Origin: Dyella sp. ASV24
GTDB taxonomy: Bacteria; Pseudomonadota; Gammaproteobacteria; Xanthomonadales; Rhodanobacteraceae
NCBI RefSeq assembly: GCF_016428905.1
Contig: NZ_JAELTQ010000034.1
Span: 1 to 37,090 of the forward strand
DNA length: 37,090 nucleotides
Direction: 5' to 3'
Shown here: in pieces, positions 25,801 to 33,570 of the stretch
Position numbering within the stretch: the first letter of the stretch is position 1
Layout: every line of letters starts with the position of its first letter
Notes under the pieces: generated by a model
Told to the model about the DNA's origin: nothing
Database searches by the model: none
Seen by the model: the letters and a program-made list of their open reading frames with translations, nothing else
Made by a program: the position numbers and the translations under genes

Positions 25801-28800
25801 TGTTTTGGGGTTTCTCGTGCTCCGGAGCCCCGTGGCGCTTTGTGGGGCAAGCGCCCTCTTGCTGCTATGGATCGTCTCGCCGGCGATGGCGTGGTGGATA
25901 AGTAAGCCGCCCTCACGTGCAGTATTTGAGCCGACCCTTGAGGAAAGGAAACTTTTGCGAAGGCTTGCACGTAAGACCTGGGCCTTCTTTGAGACTCATG
26001 TCGGGCCGGAGGACAACTGGCTGCCTCCTGACAACATCCAGGAGCAACCTTCGCTCGTCATTGCCCACCGTACGTCGCCCACCAACATGGGTTTGGCTTT
26101 GCTGGCAAATCTTTCTGCCTACGATATGGGTTATCTGACGGTGGGTCGATTGCTCGAACTCACGGGTCGCGCCTTGGATACCATGCAGTCCATGGAGCGC
26201 TATCGCGGCCATTTTTATAATTGGTACGACACGATCTCGCTGAAGCCTCTGCAACCGCACTACGTCTCATCAGTGGACAGCGGCAATCTCGCCGGACATT
26301 TGCTGACTCTTCGCGCTGGTTTGCTGGCGCTGCCGGATGATCGTCTGTTTGACGTCCACTTTCTGGATGGCTTGATCGATACCATCGACATTCTGCGCGA
26401 CTTAGCCATCGCTGCGAATGCGGATGTCTCCCTGATGGATGATCTGCGCGCTGAAGTACAAACTGCGCGTCAGTCGCTGCCCAGGTCTCCGGCCGAAGGG
26501 GATGTTTTCGCGCGGCGGATGCTCAATGGAAGCGAAGCAATTTGTAGGTCGCTGGAAGGTGTTTCTGGCGATGAAATCGACTTTTGGCAGCGGGCGTTAC
26601 GGGTGCAGTGCCGTGATGCCTGTAACTATCTTGGCCGTTTTAGCAGCGCCGTGTCACTTGATGCCCAAGGGGCGGAGTGTGGCATTCAAACCCTGCGTCA
26701 GCTCGCCTCCAGCGATTCGGATGTGAGTCGTGTCGAGGCTCCTTCGCCAGTTGGCGGCGCACAACGGAGTGCCTCGGAGTTGATATTCGCCATTGCCAAG
26801 CTGGCGAAACAGGTTGGCGACCTAGCTGTGATGGATTATGGATTTCTGTATGACACGCGCCGGCATCTTCTGGCGATCGGCTACAACGTGGAAGAGTACC
26901 GGAAGGATGCGAGCTTCTACGACCTATTGGCGTCAGAAGCCAGGCTCGCTAGTTTTGTGGCGATTGCGCAGGAGCAAATTCCGCAGGAAAGCTGGTTCAC
27001 CCTGGGGCGGCTGCTAACCACAACAGCAGGTGAGCCGGTGCTGCTGTCATGGACAGGGTCGATGTTCGAGTACCTGATGCCCATGTTGGTGATGCCGAGC
27101 TACGAAGGGACTTTGCTTGACCAGACGTGTCGCGCGGCCGTGGCCAGACAGATCGAATATGGCCACCAGCTTGGACTTCCCTGGGGCGTATCCGAATCGG
27201 GATACAACGTACGGGACACGCATTTCAACTATCAGTATCGGGCGTTTGGCGTTCCTTGGCTCGGTCTCAAGCGCGGCTTAGAAGAGGAGATGGTCATCGC
27301 ACCCTATGCGACCGTACTGGCGCTGATGGTGGCACCCCAGGCGGCTTGCGCGAACCTTCAACGGCTTATGAGTCAAGGAATGGAAGGGCGCTTCGGTTTA
27401 TACGAGGCGGTCGATTACACCCCGGCACGCTTGCCACGAGGTCAAAGTGCGGCGGTGATTCGCTCATTCATGGCTCACCATCAGGGTATGAGCCTGTTGG
27501 CAATCAACTACCTGCTTCGAGACCGGCCGATGCAGGCGCGCTTTGGGTCCGACCCAAGCTTCCAGGCAACCCTGCTTCTGTTGCAGGAACGTGTCCCAAG
27601 AGCGGCTGTGGAATACCTGCACACGGCCGGATTTCCATTGGTGAATACGTTGCCATCCACGCCAGAAGCCACTCTGCGCGTCTTCACTAAACCGGACCGA
27701 TCCCAGCCAGCAGTGCAATTACTCTCCAATGGCCGATATCACGTCATGGTGAGCAGTGCGGGTGGCGGGTACAGTCGCCTTCGCGATATGGCGGTCACCC
27801 GATGGCGTGAAGACATTAGCTGCGACAACTGGGGGATATTTTGCTATCTGCGCGATGTCGCCAGTGGTGCATTCTGGTCGGGGTCGTATCAGCCAACGCT
27901 GCGAACACCAGAGAACTACGAAGCGATCTTCTCCGATGCCCGCGCTGAATTTCGCGTGCGCGAGCGGGATTTCGACGCCCATACCGAGATCGTAGTGTCG
28001 CCCGAGGACGATATCGAACTTCGTCGTACGCGCATCACCAATCATGGTCGATCCCACCGGACCATCGAGGTAACCACCTATGCCGAAGTAGTGCTAGCGA
28101 CCGCGATATCCGACTCGCTGCATCCGGCCTTCAGCAACCTGTTTGTGCAGACCGAGCTCATTCGACCGTTACAGGCTATCGTGTGTACGCGACGACCGCG
28201 CTCCGTCGGCGAAAAGGTGCCATGGATGTGCCATCTGATGGCTGTGCACGACGCCGATATTGACGATATATCGTACGAGACTGATCGATCCCGTTTCATC
28301 GGTCGCGGACGCAGCTTGGCAGATCCGGTCGTGATGGATGATGCGGAAGATGTTCCGATCCGCCTTTCGGATAGCGAGGGATCAGTGCTTGACCCCATCG
28401 TGGCTATTCGCTGCCGGATCACACTTGATCCCGGGCAATCGGCGGTGGTGGACATCGTCACGGGAGTTGGTGAAAGCCGCGATGCCACGCTTCACCTCAT
28501 CGAGAAGTATCGGGATCGACATCTGGCGGATCGCGTCTTCGATCTGGCATGGACGCATAGTCAGGTACTACTTCGACAACTCAATGCCAGCCTATCCGAT
28601 GCGCAACTGTACGAGCACATGGCCACATCGATTATTTATGCCAGCTCGTCTTTGCGCTCGGATCCGGTCATTCTACGGGCCAATCGCCGACCTCAATCGG
28701 GCTTGTGGGGGCAGGCCATCTCCGGCGATTTACCCATAGTTCTGTTGCATATTGCCGATCTGGCCAGTATCGAACTGGCCCGCCAACTCGTGCAGGCGCA

Positions 28801-31621
28801 CGCGTACTGGCGACTCAAGGGGTTGGCGGTTGATCTGGTGATCTGGAACGAAGATCACGCCGGCTACCGTCAACAGTTACAGGACCAGATCATGGGCCTG
28901 ATCGCGTCGGGCGTAGAGGTGAGTTTCATTGATCGCCCTGGCGGCATCTTCGTACGGTCCACCCAGCAGCTATCCAATGAGGATCGGATTCTCGTACAGG
29001 CAGTCGCGCGCCTGGTAATCACTGATAGCCGCGGCAGTCTTGCCGAGCAGGTGGGGCGCCGACAGATCGAGGTGAAGCCGGCACAATTGCAGCCGACTGC
29101 GGATCGTGCTGCCGGTACCGGCGGCGTACAGCCAACCTCCGAGACGAAGTCCGGCGAACTGTTGTTAAACAACCACTATGGCGGCTTCAGTGCGGACGGC
29201 ACCGAATACGTCATAGCGCTCTCGCCCGGGAAGACAACGCCGGCTCCTTGGGTCAACGTGCTCGCCAACTCTCAGTTCGGTACCGTGGTGTCGGAAAGTG
29301 GCAGCGCCTATACCTGGGCGGAGAACGCCCATGAGTTTCGTCTGACGCCATGGCAGAACGACCCTGTCACTGATGCCAGTGGCGAGGCGATGTATCTGCG
29401 CGATGAGCAGACGGGCCACTATTGGTCACCCACGCCGTTGCCTGCTCGTGGTGACGGCGTTTACCGGACGCGGCATGGTTTCGGATACACCGTGTTTGAA
29501 CATGACGAGTGGGGCATCCAATCGGAATTATGGACGTACGTGTCACTGGATGCACCGGTCAAGTTCTTGGTTCTCAAGGTGCGCAATGCCTCGGGCCGTT
29601 CGCGCCGGCTATCAGCAACGGGCTATGTCGAATGGGTGCTGGGTGATCTGCGCACTAAATCGGCGATGCATGTGGTGACCGAATCCGATCCGGTAACGGG
29701 CGCAATATTCGCTCGCAATGCCTACAACATCGACTTCCCGGACAGGGTGGCTTTCTTTGATGTCGATAATCCCACACGCACCATCACGGGCAACCGAAAG
29801 GAATTTATTGGTCGAAATGGCAGCTTTCGTGCACCTGCTGCCATGTTGAACGAGAGCCTTTCGGGTCAAGTGGGAGCGGGTTTGGACCCCTGCGCAGCCA
29901 TACAGATTGCCTTTGATCTGGACGATGACGATGAGTATGAAGTTATCTTCAGGCTCGGTGTGGCGGGTGACGCAAAGGCGGCGAGCAGTCTCGTTCAGCG
30001 GTTTCGAGGACGTGGCAGTGCGGCGTCAGCGTTAGACGCCGTACGCGCGCATTGGCACTGGATCCTGGGTAAGGTGCAGGTACGGACCCCCGATCCCGCC
30101 GTCAACGTGATGGTCAATGGCTGGTTGATGTATCAGACCATTGCCTGTCGCTTTGTCGCGCGCAGCGGCTACTACCAATCAGGTGGCGCGTTCGGCTTTC
30201 GCGACCAATTGCAGGATGCGATGGCGATGATCCACGCAGCTCCCTACTACGTGCGCGAACACCTTCTTCTGTGCGCTGAGCGACAGTTCATCGAGGGGGA
30301 TGTACAGCACTGGTGGCATCCACCGACAAATCGTGGTGTACGAACGCACTGTTCCGACGATTATCTATGGCTACCCCTTGCCACCAGTCGTTATGTGCTA
30401 ACTACTGGTGATCGGAGCGTGCTCGATGAAGATGCCGGCTATCTTGAAGGGCGAAAGATCAACCCCGATGAAGAGTCGTACTACGACCTGCCGACGCGTT
30501 CGGAGGTGCACGAAACGCTCTATCAGCATTGCATTCGCGCGATCGAGCGCAGTATGCCGCGTGGGGTGCATGGTTTGCCCCTGATCGGGAGCGGCGATTG
30601 GAATGACGGTATGAATCTGGTCGGGGAACAGGGTCGCGGTGAAAGCGTGTGGCTTGGGTTCTTTCTCTACGATGTGTTGCTGCGTTTTGCACCCATCGCG
30701 CAACTGCATAACGACGAGACATTCGCGTCGCTCTGTGAGAGCGAGGCCGGAAAGTTGCGCAGCAGCCTGGAGGAGCATGGGTGGGACGGTGACTGGTATC
30801 GTCGCGCCTATTTCGACGATGGCACGCCGCTGGGCTCCATCAGCAATGCTGAGTGCCAGATTGATTCGATATCGCAGAGTTGGTCAGTGCTGTCGGGAGC
30901 GGGTGGTGAGCCGCGCCGCAGCAAAGCGATGAACTCGCTCGATCAGCGCTTGGTGCGCCGGGACGTCGGGTTGATCCAGCTTCTTGATCCCCCTTTCAAT
31001 CGTTCCCGTCTGGAACCGGGTTACATCAAAGGCTATGTCCCTGGTGTTCGCGAGAACGGTGGGCAATATACCCACGCAGCCATCTGGGCAGCGATGGCCT
31101 TTGCCGAGCTGGGCGACGATGTTCGTGCGTGGGAACTGCTGCGCATGATCAACCCCGTCAACCATGCCCGGACCGACGAGGCCGTTGATATCTATAAGAC
31201 GGAGCCGTATGTCATGGCAGCCGATGTCTATGCCGTTGCCCCCCACGTCGGGCGTGGTGGGTGGAGTTGGTATACCGGCTCGGCCGGCTGGATGTATCGA
31301 CTCATCCTCGAGTCGCTACTCGGTTTGAGGATAGAGGGGGAGCGCTTGCGCATTGTCCCCTTGCTACCGGGCGATTGGCAGTCGTTCATGTTGGACTATC
31401 GGCATGGCGAAACGGACTACCACATCGTCGTGCTTCGCGCTTCCGATGCCGACGGCTCACTCAGCCTGGACGGAACAGTTCAGACGGATCAGTCCATATT
31501 GCTGATCGACGATGGCCTGGATCACTTTATCGAAGTTCGATGTCGAACTACGACAAGGAGGAGATTGTTCGTGCAAGTTGGCGGCGAGGAAACGTCCGCT
31601 TCCGACCCAAAGCAGACCTAA
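22898..31621 (+). CDS. ndvB: cyclic beta-1,2-glucan synthase (NdvB/Cgs type)
   Basis: A 2907-residue inner-membrane enzyme that builds cyclic beta-1,2-glucans from UDP-glucose for the periplasm. The first membrane segments are near residues 425-480. The family-84 glycosyltransferase domain has 'ITLDTDTQLPRDSARQF' (DxD near 642) and 'RRHRWIRGDWQLLPW' (QxxRW-like, near 787). More membrane segments lie at about 840-880 and 960-1000. The glycoamylase-like domain is about 1020-1540 ('AHRTSPTNMGLALLANLSAY', 'GVSESGYNVRDTHFNYQYRA'). Two beta-sandwich modules follow. The C-terminal GH94 phosphorylase-like domain has 'GGAFGFRDQLQDAMA' and 'GSGDWNDGMNLVGEQG' (near 2565, catalytic Asp kept). The length matches full-size NdvB. 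It starts with GTG, with ggagg only three bases upstream. The last residues ('EETSASDPKQT') come from a dispersed repeat. Confidence 0.95.
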   Translation: MKTGNPFALIKFRQLRAILRRNAVVRRGLEREPALRSELFSADQMDLYGAALASRHRSSERAEANSLLVRLASNKAVLAHSCEMLTLAIHGGHRVTPAAEWLLDNYYLIEEQVRIAQRHLPKGYSRELPRLLNGSSAGLPRVYDIALETISHGDGRVDNESLRRFVASYQRVTPLTLGELWAIPIMLRLALIENLRRVAARVMIDWNDRTLAAQWAGRMTDIAERDPKSVVLIVADMARSDPPMVSPFIAEMTRQLQGRGAALAMPLNWLEQRLVESGQSIDRLVQMEAQQQAANQVSIGNSIGSLRMLSATDWRGFVESMSIVEHVLREDPASVYPDMDFATRDQYRHIVERLARHGARSEEDVARAAIALARNGHSHGLSSAAQSHVGFYLIDEGLAALERSVAFRPSCAELWRRLISRIPLEIYLGLIVLATGLLTWPLLAILELHHVREGLIVLMALPMVLMASQLAISFTNWLETIVVSPRMLPRMDYSGGLPDVMRSLVVVPAMISSRQDVEDLVESLEVRFLANRDECLHFGLLSDFTDAEEEVLEQDAPMLLLARQCIDALNQRYADAKYDRFFLFHRPRRWNSVDKLWMGYERKRGKLAELNALLRGAGQDRFLMIVGRTDILSEVRYVITLDTDTQLPRDSARQFVGAMAHPLNRPVYNSAKQRVTSGYAILQPRVGISLSSSTRSPYARLYGSDAGIDPYTQAVSDVYQDLFHEGSFIGKGIYDVQAFELAMGDQFPENSILSHDLLEGCLGRSGLITDVQLYEEYPSIYSVDVKRRHRWIRGDWQLLPWLLTLIPTKDGAKRRNPLSSLSCWKILDNMRRSLVPSAMMSLLLFGWIVIPKVAWWTVAVLAFAFVPPLLSSLHELLKMQRDVLFNQYVRAALRSIGGHFLRALLFLAWLPHEAHYSLDAVIRTLWRLGVSRRRLLQWNVSSEVDRTATNDLRGLYRSMWIAPSLSVFVLGFLVLRSPVALCGASALLLLWIVSPAMAWWISKPPSRAVFEPTLEERKLLRRLARKTWAFFETHVGPEDNWLPPDNIQEQPSLVIAHRTSPTNMGLALLANLSAYDMGYLTVGRLLELTGRALDTMQSMERYRGHFYNWYDTISLKPLQPHYVSSVDSGNLAGHLLTLRAGLLALPDDRLFDVHFLDGLIDTIDILRDLAIAANADVSLMDDLRAEVQTARQSLPRSPAEGDVFARRMLNGSEAICRSLEGVSGDEIDFWQRALRVQCRDACNYLGRFSSAVSLDAQGAECGIQTLRQLASSDSDVSRVEAPSPVGGAQRSASELIFAIAKLAKQVGDLAVMDYGFLYDTRRHLLAIGYNVEEYRKDASFYDLLASEARLASFVAIAQEQIPQESWFTLGRLLTTTAGEPVLLSWTGSMFEYLMPMLVMPSYEGTLLDQTCRAAVARQIEYGHQLGLPWGVSESGYNVRDTHFNYQYRAFGVPWLGLKRGLEEEMVIAPYATVLALMVAPQAACANLQRLMSQGMEGRFGLYEAVDYTPARLPRGQSAAVIRSFMAHHQGMSLLAINYLLRDRPMQARFGSDPSFQATLLLLQERVPRAAVEYLHTAGFPLVNTLPSTPEATLRVFTKPDRSQPAVQLLSNGRYHVMVSSAGGGYSRLRDMAVTRWREDISCDNWGIFCYLRDVASGAFWSGSYQPTLRTPENYEAIFSDARAEFRVRERDFDAHTEIVVSPEDDIELRRTRITNHGRSHRTIEVTTYAEVVLATAISDSLHPAFSNLFVQTELIRPLQAIVCTRRPRSVGEKVPWMCHLMAVHDADIDDISYETDRSRFIGRGRSLADPVVMDDAEDVPIRLSDSEGSVLDPIVAIRCRITLDPGQSAVVDIVTGVGESRDATLHLIEKYRDRHLADRVFDLAWTHSQVLLRQLNASLSDAQLYEHMATSIIYASSSLRSDPVILRANRRPQSGLWGQAISGDLPIVLLHIADLASIELARQLVQAHAYWRLKGLAVDLVIWNEDHAGYRQQLQDQIMGLIASGVEVSFIDRPGGIFVRSTQQLSNEDRILVQAVARLVITDSRGSLAEQVGRRQIEVKPAQLQPTADRAAGTGGVQPTSETKSGELLLNNHYGGFSADGTEYVIALSPGKTTPAPWVNVLANSQFGTVVSESGSAYTWAENAHEFRLTPWQNDPVTDASGEAMYLRDEQTGHYWSPTPLPARGDGVYRTRHGFGYTVFEHDEWGIQSELWTYVSLDAPVKFLVLKVRNASGRSRRLSATGYVEWVLGDLRTKSAMHVVTESDPVTGAIFARNAYNIDFPDRVAFFDVDNPTRTITGNRKEFIGRNGSFRAPAAMLNESLSGQVGAGLDPCAAIQIAFDLDDDDEYEVIFRLGVAGDAKAASSLVQRFRGRGSAASALDAVRAHWHWILGKVQVRTPDPAVNVMVNGWLMYQTIACRFVARSGYYQSGGAFGFRDQLQDAMAMIHAAPYYVREHLLLCAERQFIEGDVQHWWHPPTNRGVRTHCSDDYLWLPLATSRYVLTTGDRSVLDEDAGYLEGRKINPDEESYYDLPTRSEVHETLYQHCIRAIERSMPRGVHGLPLIGSGDWNDGMNLVGEQGRGESVWLGFFLYDVLLRFAPIAQLHNDETFASLCESEAGKLRSSLEEHGWDGDWYRRAYFDDGTPLGSISNAECQIDSISQSWSVLSGAGGEPRRSKAMNSLDQRLVRRDVGLIQLLDPPFNRSRLEPGYIKGYVPGVRENGGQYTHAAIWAAMAFAELGDDVRAWELLRMINPVNHARTDEAVDIYKTEPYVMAADVYAVAPHVGRGGWSWYTGSAGWMYRLILESLLGLRIEGERLRIVPLLPGDWQSFMLDYRHGETDYHIVVLRASDADGSLSLDGTVQTDQSILLIDDGLDHFIEVRCRTTTRRRLFVQVGGEETSASDPKQT

Positions 31622-31624
31622 CGT
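31581..31624. repeat. dispersed repeat element, copy 1
   Basis: The core aacgtccgcttccgacccaa (31591-31610) followed by gcagac resembles the unit at 34834-34885. In one frame it reads 'GNVRFRPKADL', a peptide often seen in spurious ORFs of related genomes. GTCCGC and GCAGAC form an imperfect inverted pair. It supplies the last codons and the stop of the glucan synthase gene. Confidence 0.65.
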
Positions 31625-31634
31625 ACGCTTGAAT

Positions 31635-31892
31635 ATGGACCATTTGGTGGCATGCAAGAGATGCGGACGCTCGGGTATGAGTGTTTTCTGCTTTCGCTAT
31701 GGTGACTATGCGGTGTTCGTGGACTTCGAGGTCCGCTGGGCGTGGGCTATCTGGCAGGCAGTGGTGATTGATGACACCGGCTACGTCTGCGGCTGGGAGG
31801 GGTTCCTTCGGCTTGACCCGGACCATGGGCCGCCGGCGGTAGAGGCGATTCGCAAAGCCTTGCGCGGTCGCATCGGGGAGCTTCCCTTGTAG
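31635..31892 (+). CDS. small orphan protein with a Cys-x2-Cys motif
   Basis: An 85-residue ORF starting at 31635, 14 bases after the glucan synthase stop. Upstream in-frame sequence overlaps the repeat and is not protein-like. 'ACKRCGRSGMSVFCF' gives a Cys-x2-Cys and a nearby third Cys, a possible metal site. The Trp-rich 'FVDFEVRWAWAIWQAVVIDD' follows, then a C-terminal helix ('AVEAIRKALRGRI'). No family is recognised. It may be read through from the glucan synthase. Confidence 0.45.
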   Translation: MDHLVACKRCGRSGMSVFCFRYGDYAVFVDFEVRWAWAIWQAVVIDDTGYVCGWEGFLRLDPDHGPPAVEAIRKALRGRIGELPL

Positions 31893-31941
31893 CCGGCCCA
31901 GCGCGACCATGGGGCCGGTCATCAGGATGGGGGATTCACAC

Positions 31942-32178
31942 ATGATGTTCACGGTCGGTCACCTGGTAGTGATTTGTGACGGCGTGGAAGATGCTGGCTC
32001 GTGGCGCGGAAAGTGGACGATCCATCGACCGAGAGGAATCGGCTCCGAAACGGGCGGTGAACTGATTTATGTCGATGACGGCACAACAACCGAATTGCAT
32101 GGAACGCGGGAAGAGGCTGCTGTCGCGGCCGAGTCGATTGCCCGATCCCATGCGGAGATGCTCTACAACGAGCGCTGA
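31942..32178 (+). CDS. small orphan protein of the beta-N/helix-C type
   Basis: A 78-residue ORF ('MMFTVGHLVVICDGVEDAGS'). It has short beta strands with a G-x-W ('WRGKWTIHRPRG'), a Thr-rich turn ('DDGTTTELHGTREEA') and an Ala-rich helix ('AVAAESIARSHAEMLYNER'). A gggg stretch about nine bases upstream may be the ribosome binding site. The layout matches 18190-18429 and 32245-32463. The function is unknown. Confidence 0.5.
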   Translation: MMFTVGHLVVICDGVEDAGSWRGKWTIHRPRGIGSETGGELIYVDDGTTTELHGTREEAAVAAESIARSHAEMLYNER

Positions 32179-32244
32179 CATCACGCGGCCTCCACAACGC
32201 ACCTCAGAATCTGCGCTGCAAACATTCATGTCAGGAAGACGGGA

Positions 32245-32463
32245 ATGCAGTCGTCGGGTGTCAGTTCGATTGAAGTAGCCGCAGTGCCAGAGATTGTGAT
32301 CGGCAAGCGCCGCTTCCGAGGCTATTACCGGTTCCAATCGATTGATCACGGTGTGATTGATGGACGGACGCCCTTCACCTACACGACCGAGATTGACGCG
32401 ATCATGGCCGCCCGGGAGGCTGCGAGAGATGCGGTCGAGCGCGCCGAACGGAGAATGACCTGA
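32245..32463 (+). CDS. small orphan protein of the beta-N/helix-C type
   Basis: A 72-residue ORF from the ATG at 32245, with aggaagacggga just upstream. The strand-forming 'KRRFRGYYRFQSIDHGVIDG' and 'RTPFTYTTEIDAIMAA' lead into a long helix ('REAARDAVERAERRMT'). It resembles the preceding ORF in plan and in its helix with repeated Ala, Arg and Glu. No known family; the pair probably arose by duplication. Confidence 0.5.
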   Translation: MQSSGVSSIEVAAVPEIVIGKRRFRGYYRFQSIDHGVIDGRTPFTYTTEIDAIMAAREAARDAVERAERRMT

Positions 32464-32499
32464 CCGAACGCGGCCCTGACGCTGCGGTACGATGCCGAC

Positions 32500-32844
32500 A
32501 TTAGGAAAGGGTAGCCAGCGCGCATGGATGCTTCTGCGTTCCAGCCACTCGCGTAACGGCAATGGCCGGCGCGCGTCGTGGTCTGAGCGGTCTGCCTCGA
32601 ACCGGGATGCCTGACCATCGAGCACAATGACCTCTGTCGCTTCGGCAAGAAGGGGATAAGAAGCTCTCGCCGCGCGCGCGGCCTCGATGGAACCATTCCA
32701 CGCAATCAAGGCCTTCTTCACACGACCCGACCCGGCATAATGCTCAGGGACGAAGAGCACAGGAACGGAATCCGCCAGGATCGATCGGCCAAGCAGGCTG
32801 GCACCCCCGGAGCTCGACCAGGCTATTGCGCTATAGGATCGCAT
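32500..32844 (-). pseudogene. universal stress protein (Usp) fragment
   Basis: The minus-strand frame reads 'ILADSVPVLFVPEHYAGSGR', 'VKKALIAWNGSIEAARAARA' and 'SYPLLAEATEVIVLDG', the junction between two Usp domains and the first half of the second. Both the N-terminal domain and the C-terminal ATP-binding loop (Gly-x2-Gly-x9-Gly) are missing. Homology stops near 32510 and at about 32850, just before the IS256-family end. The gene was probably destroyed by that insertion and a later deletion. Confidence 0.75.
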
Positions 32845-32866
32845 CCTGGCGGTTGACCCTGGCTAC

Positions 32867-33372
32867 GAGGGCCTGTCCTAGATTTTGTGTAAACGGGCCA
32901 TTGGCAGGAAACTGCCATCTGACCCGGAGACACCATGAGTCCACGCAAACACGACGTGCCCGACGAACTGCTTAGCAGCCTGTTGGCCAACTACCAGAAG
33001 CCCGAAGATCTCGTTGGCGAGAACGGCCTGCTTAAGCAACTGACCAAGATGCTGGTTGAAAAGGCGCTAAATGCTGAGATGACCGAGCATCTGGGGCATC
33101 AAAAGCACGAGCCGGTGGCAAACGCCTCGGGCAACACGCGTAACGGCCATAGCCGGAAGGTTCTGAAGGGCGATTTCGGTGAGCTGCCTATCGAAATCCC
33201 GCGCGACCGTGATGGCACGTTCGAACCCCGGCTCGTCGCCAAGCACCAGACACGCTGGAGCGGCTTCGATGACAAGATCATCTCGCTGTATGCCCGAGGC
33301 ATGACCGTTCGCGAGATCCAAGCTCATCTGGAGGAGATGTACGGTGCTGAGGTGTCCCCAAGTCTGATCTGA
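32867..33372 (+). mobile_element. IS256-family element, right part missing
   Basis: A left terminal sequence (gagggcctgtcctagatttt at 32867-32886) resembling IS256-family inverted repeats is followed 49 bases later by the transposase start. The element breaks off within the transposase at about 33370, and no right terminal repeat was found before the next gene. This leaves about 0.5 kb of an expected ~1.3 kb. Confidence 0.75.
32935..33372 (+). pseudogene. IS256-family transposase, N-terminal 145 residues
   Basis: It begins 'MSPRKHDVPDELLSSLLANY' and continues through 'EKALNAEMTEHLGHQKHEPV', 'GNTRNGHSRKVLKGDFGELP' and 'YARGMTVREIQAHLEEMYGA', typical of IS256 (Transposase_mut) proteins of about 400 residues. 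It ends abruptly after 'EVSPSLI' with a TGA created at the junction. None of the DDE catalytic residues remains. Confidence 0.9.
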
Positions 33373-33430
33373 ACGCGGCCAAGGTGCTGTGATTCTGGAG
33401 AAGGGAGGGTGATCCCCCCGCCCGTGAGCG

Positions 33431-33462
33431 GCACGGACGATGGCGTGGCGGACCGTCCGTGC
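33431..33462. repeat. 9-bp inverted repeat upstream of the beta-propeller gene
   Basis: gcacggacg (33431-33439) and cgtccgtgc (33454-33462) are perfect complements with a 14-base loop, about 110 bases before the ATG at 33571. They may be an operator or a leader hairpin. Confidence 0.4.
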
Positions 33463-33570
33463 AACAGCGCATACGTCACGGGAGATCTGCCAATGCTGTG
33501 ATACCGTCTCGCGCGGCGTACGCCCGACCGCGGCGCCGCAAAAAACAGCGACTATCACAAGGAGATCGTG

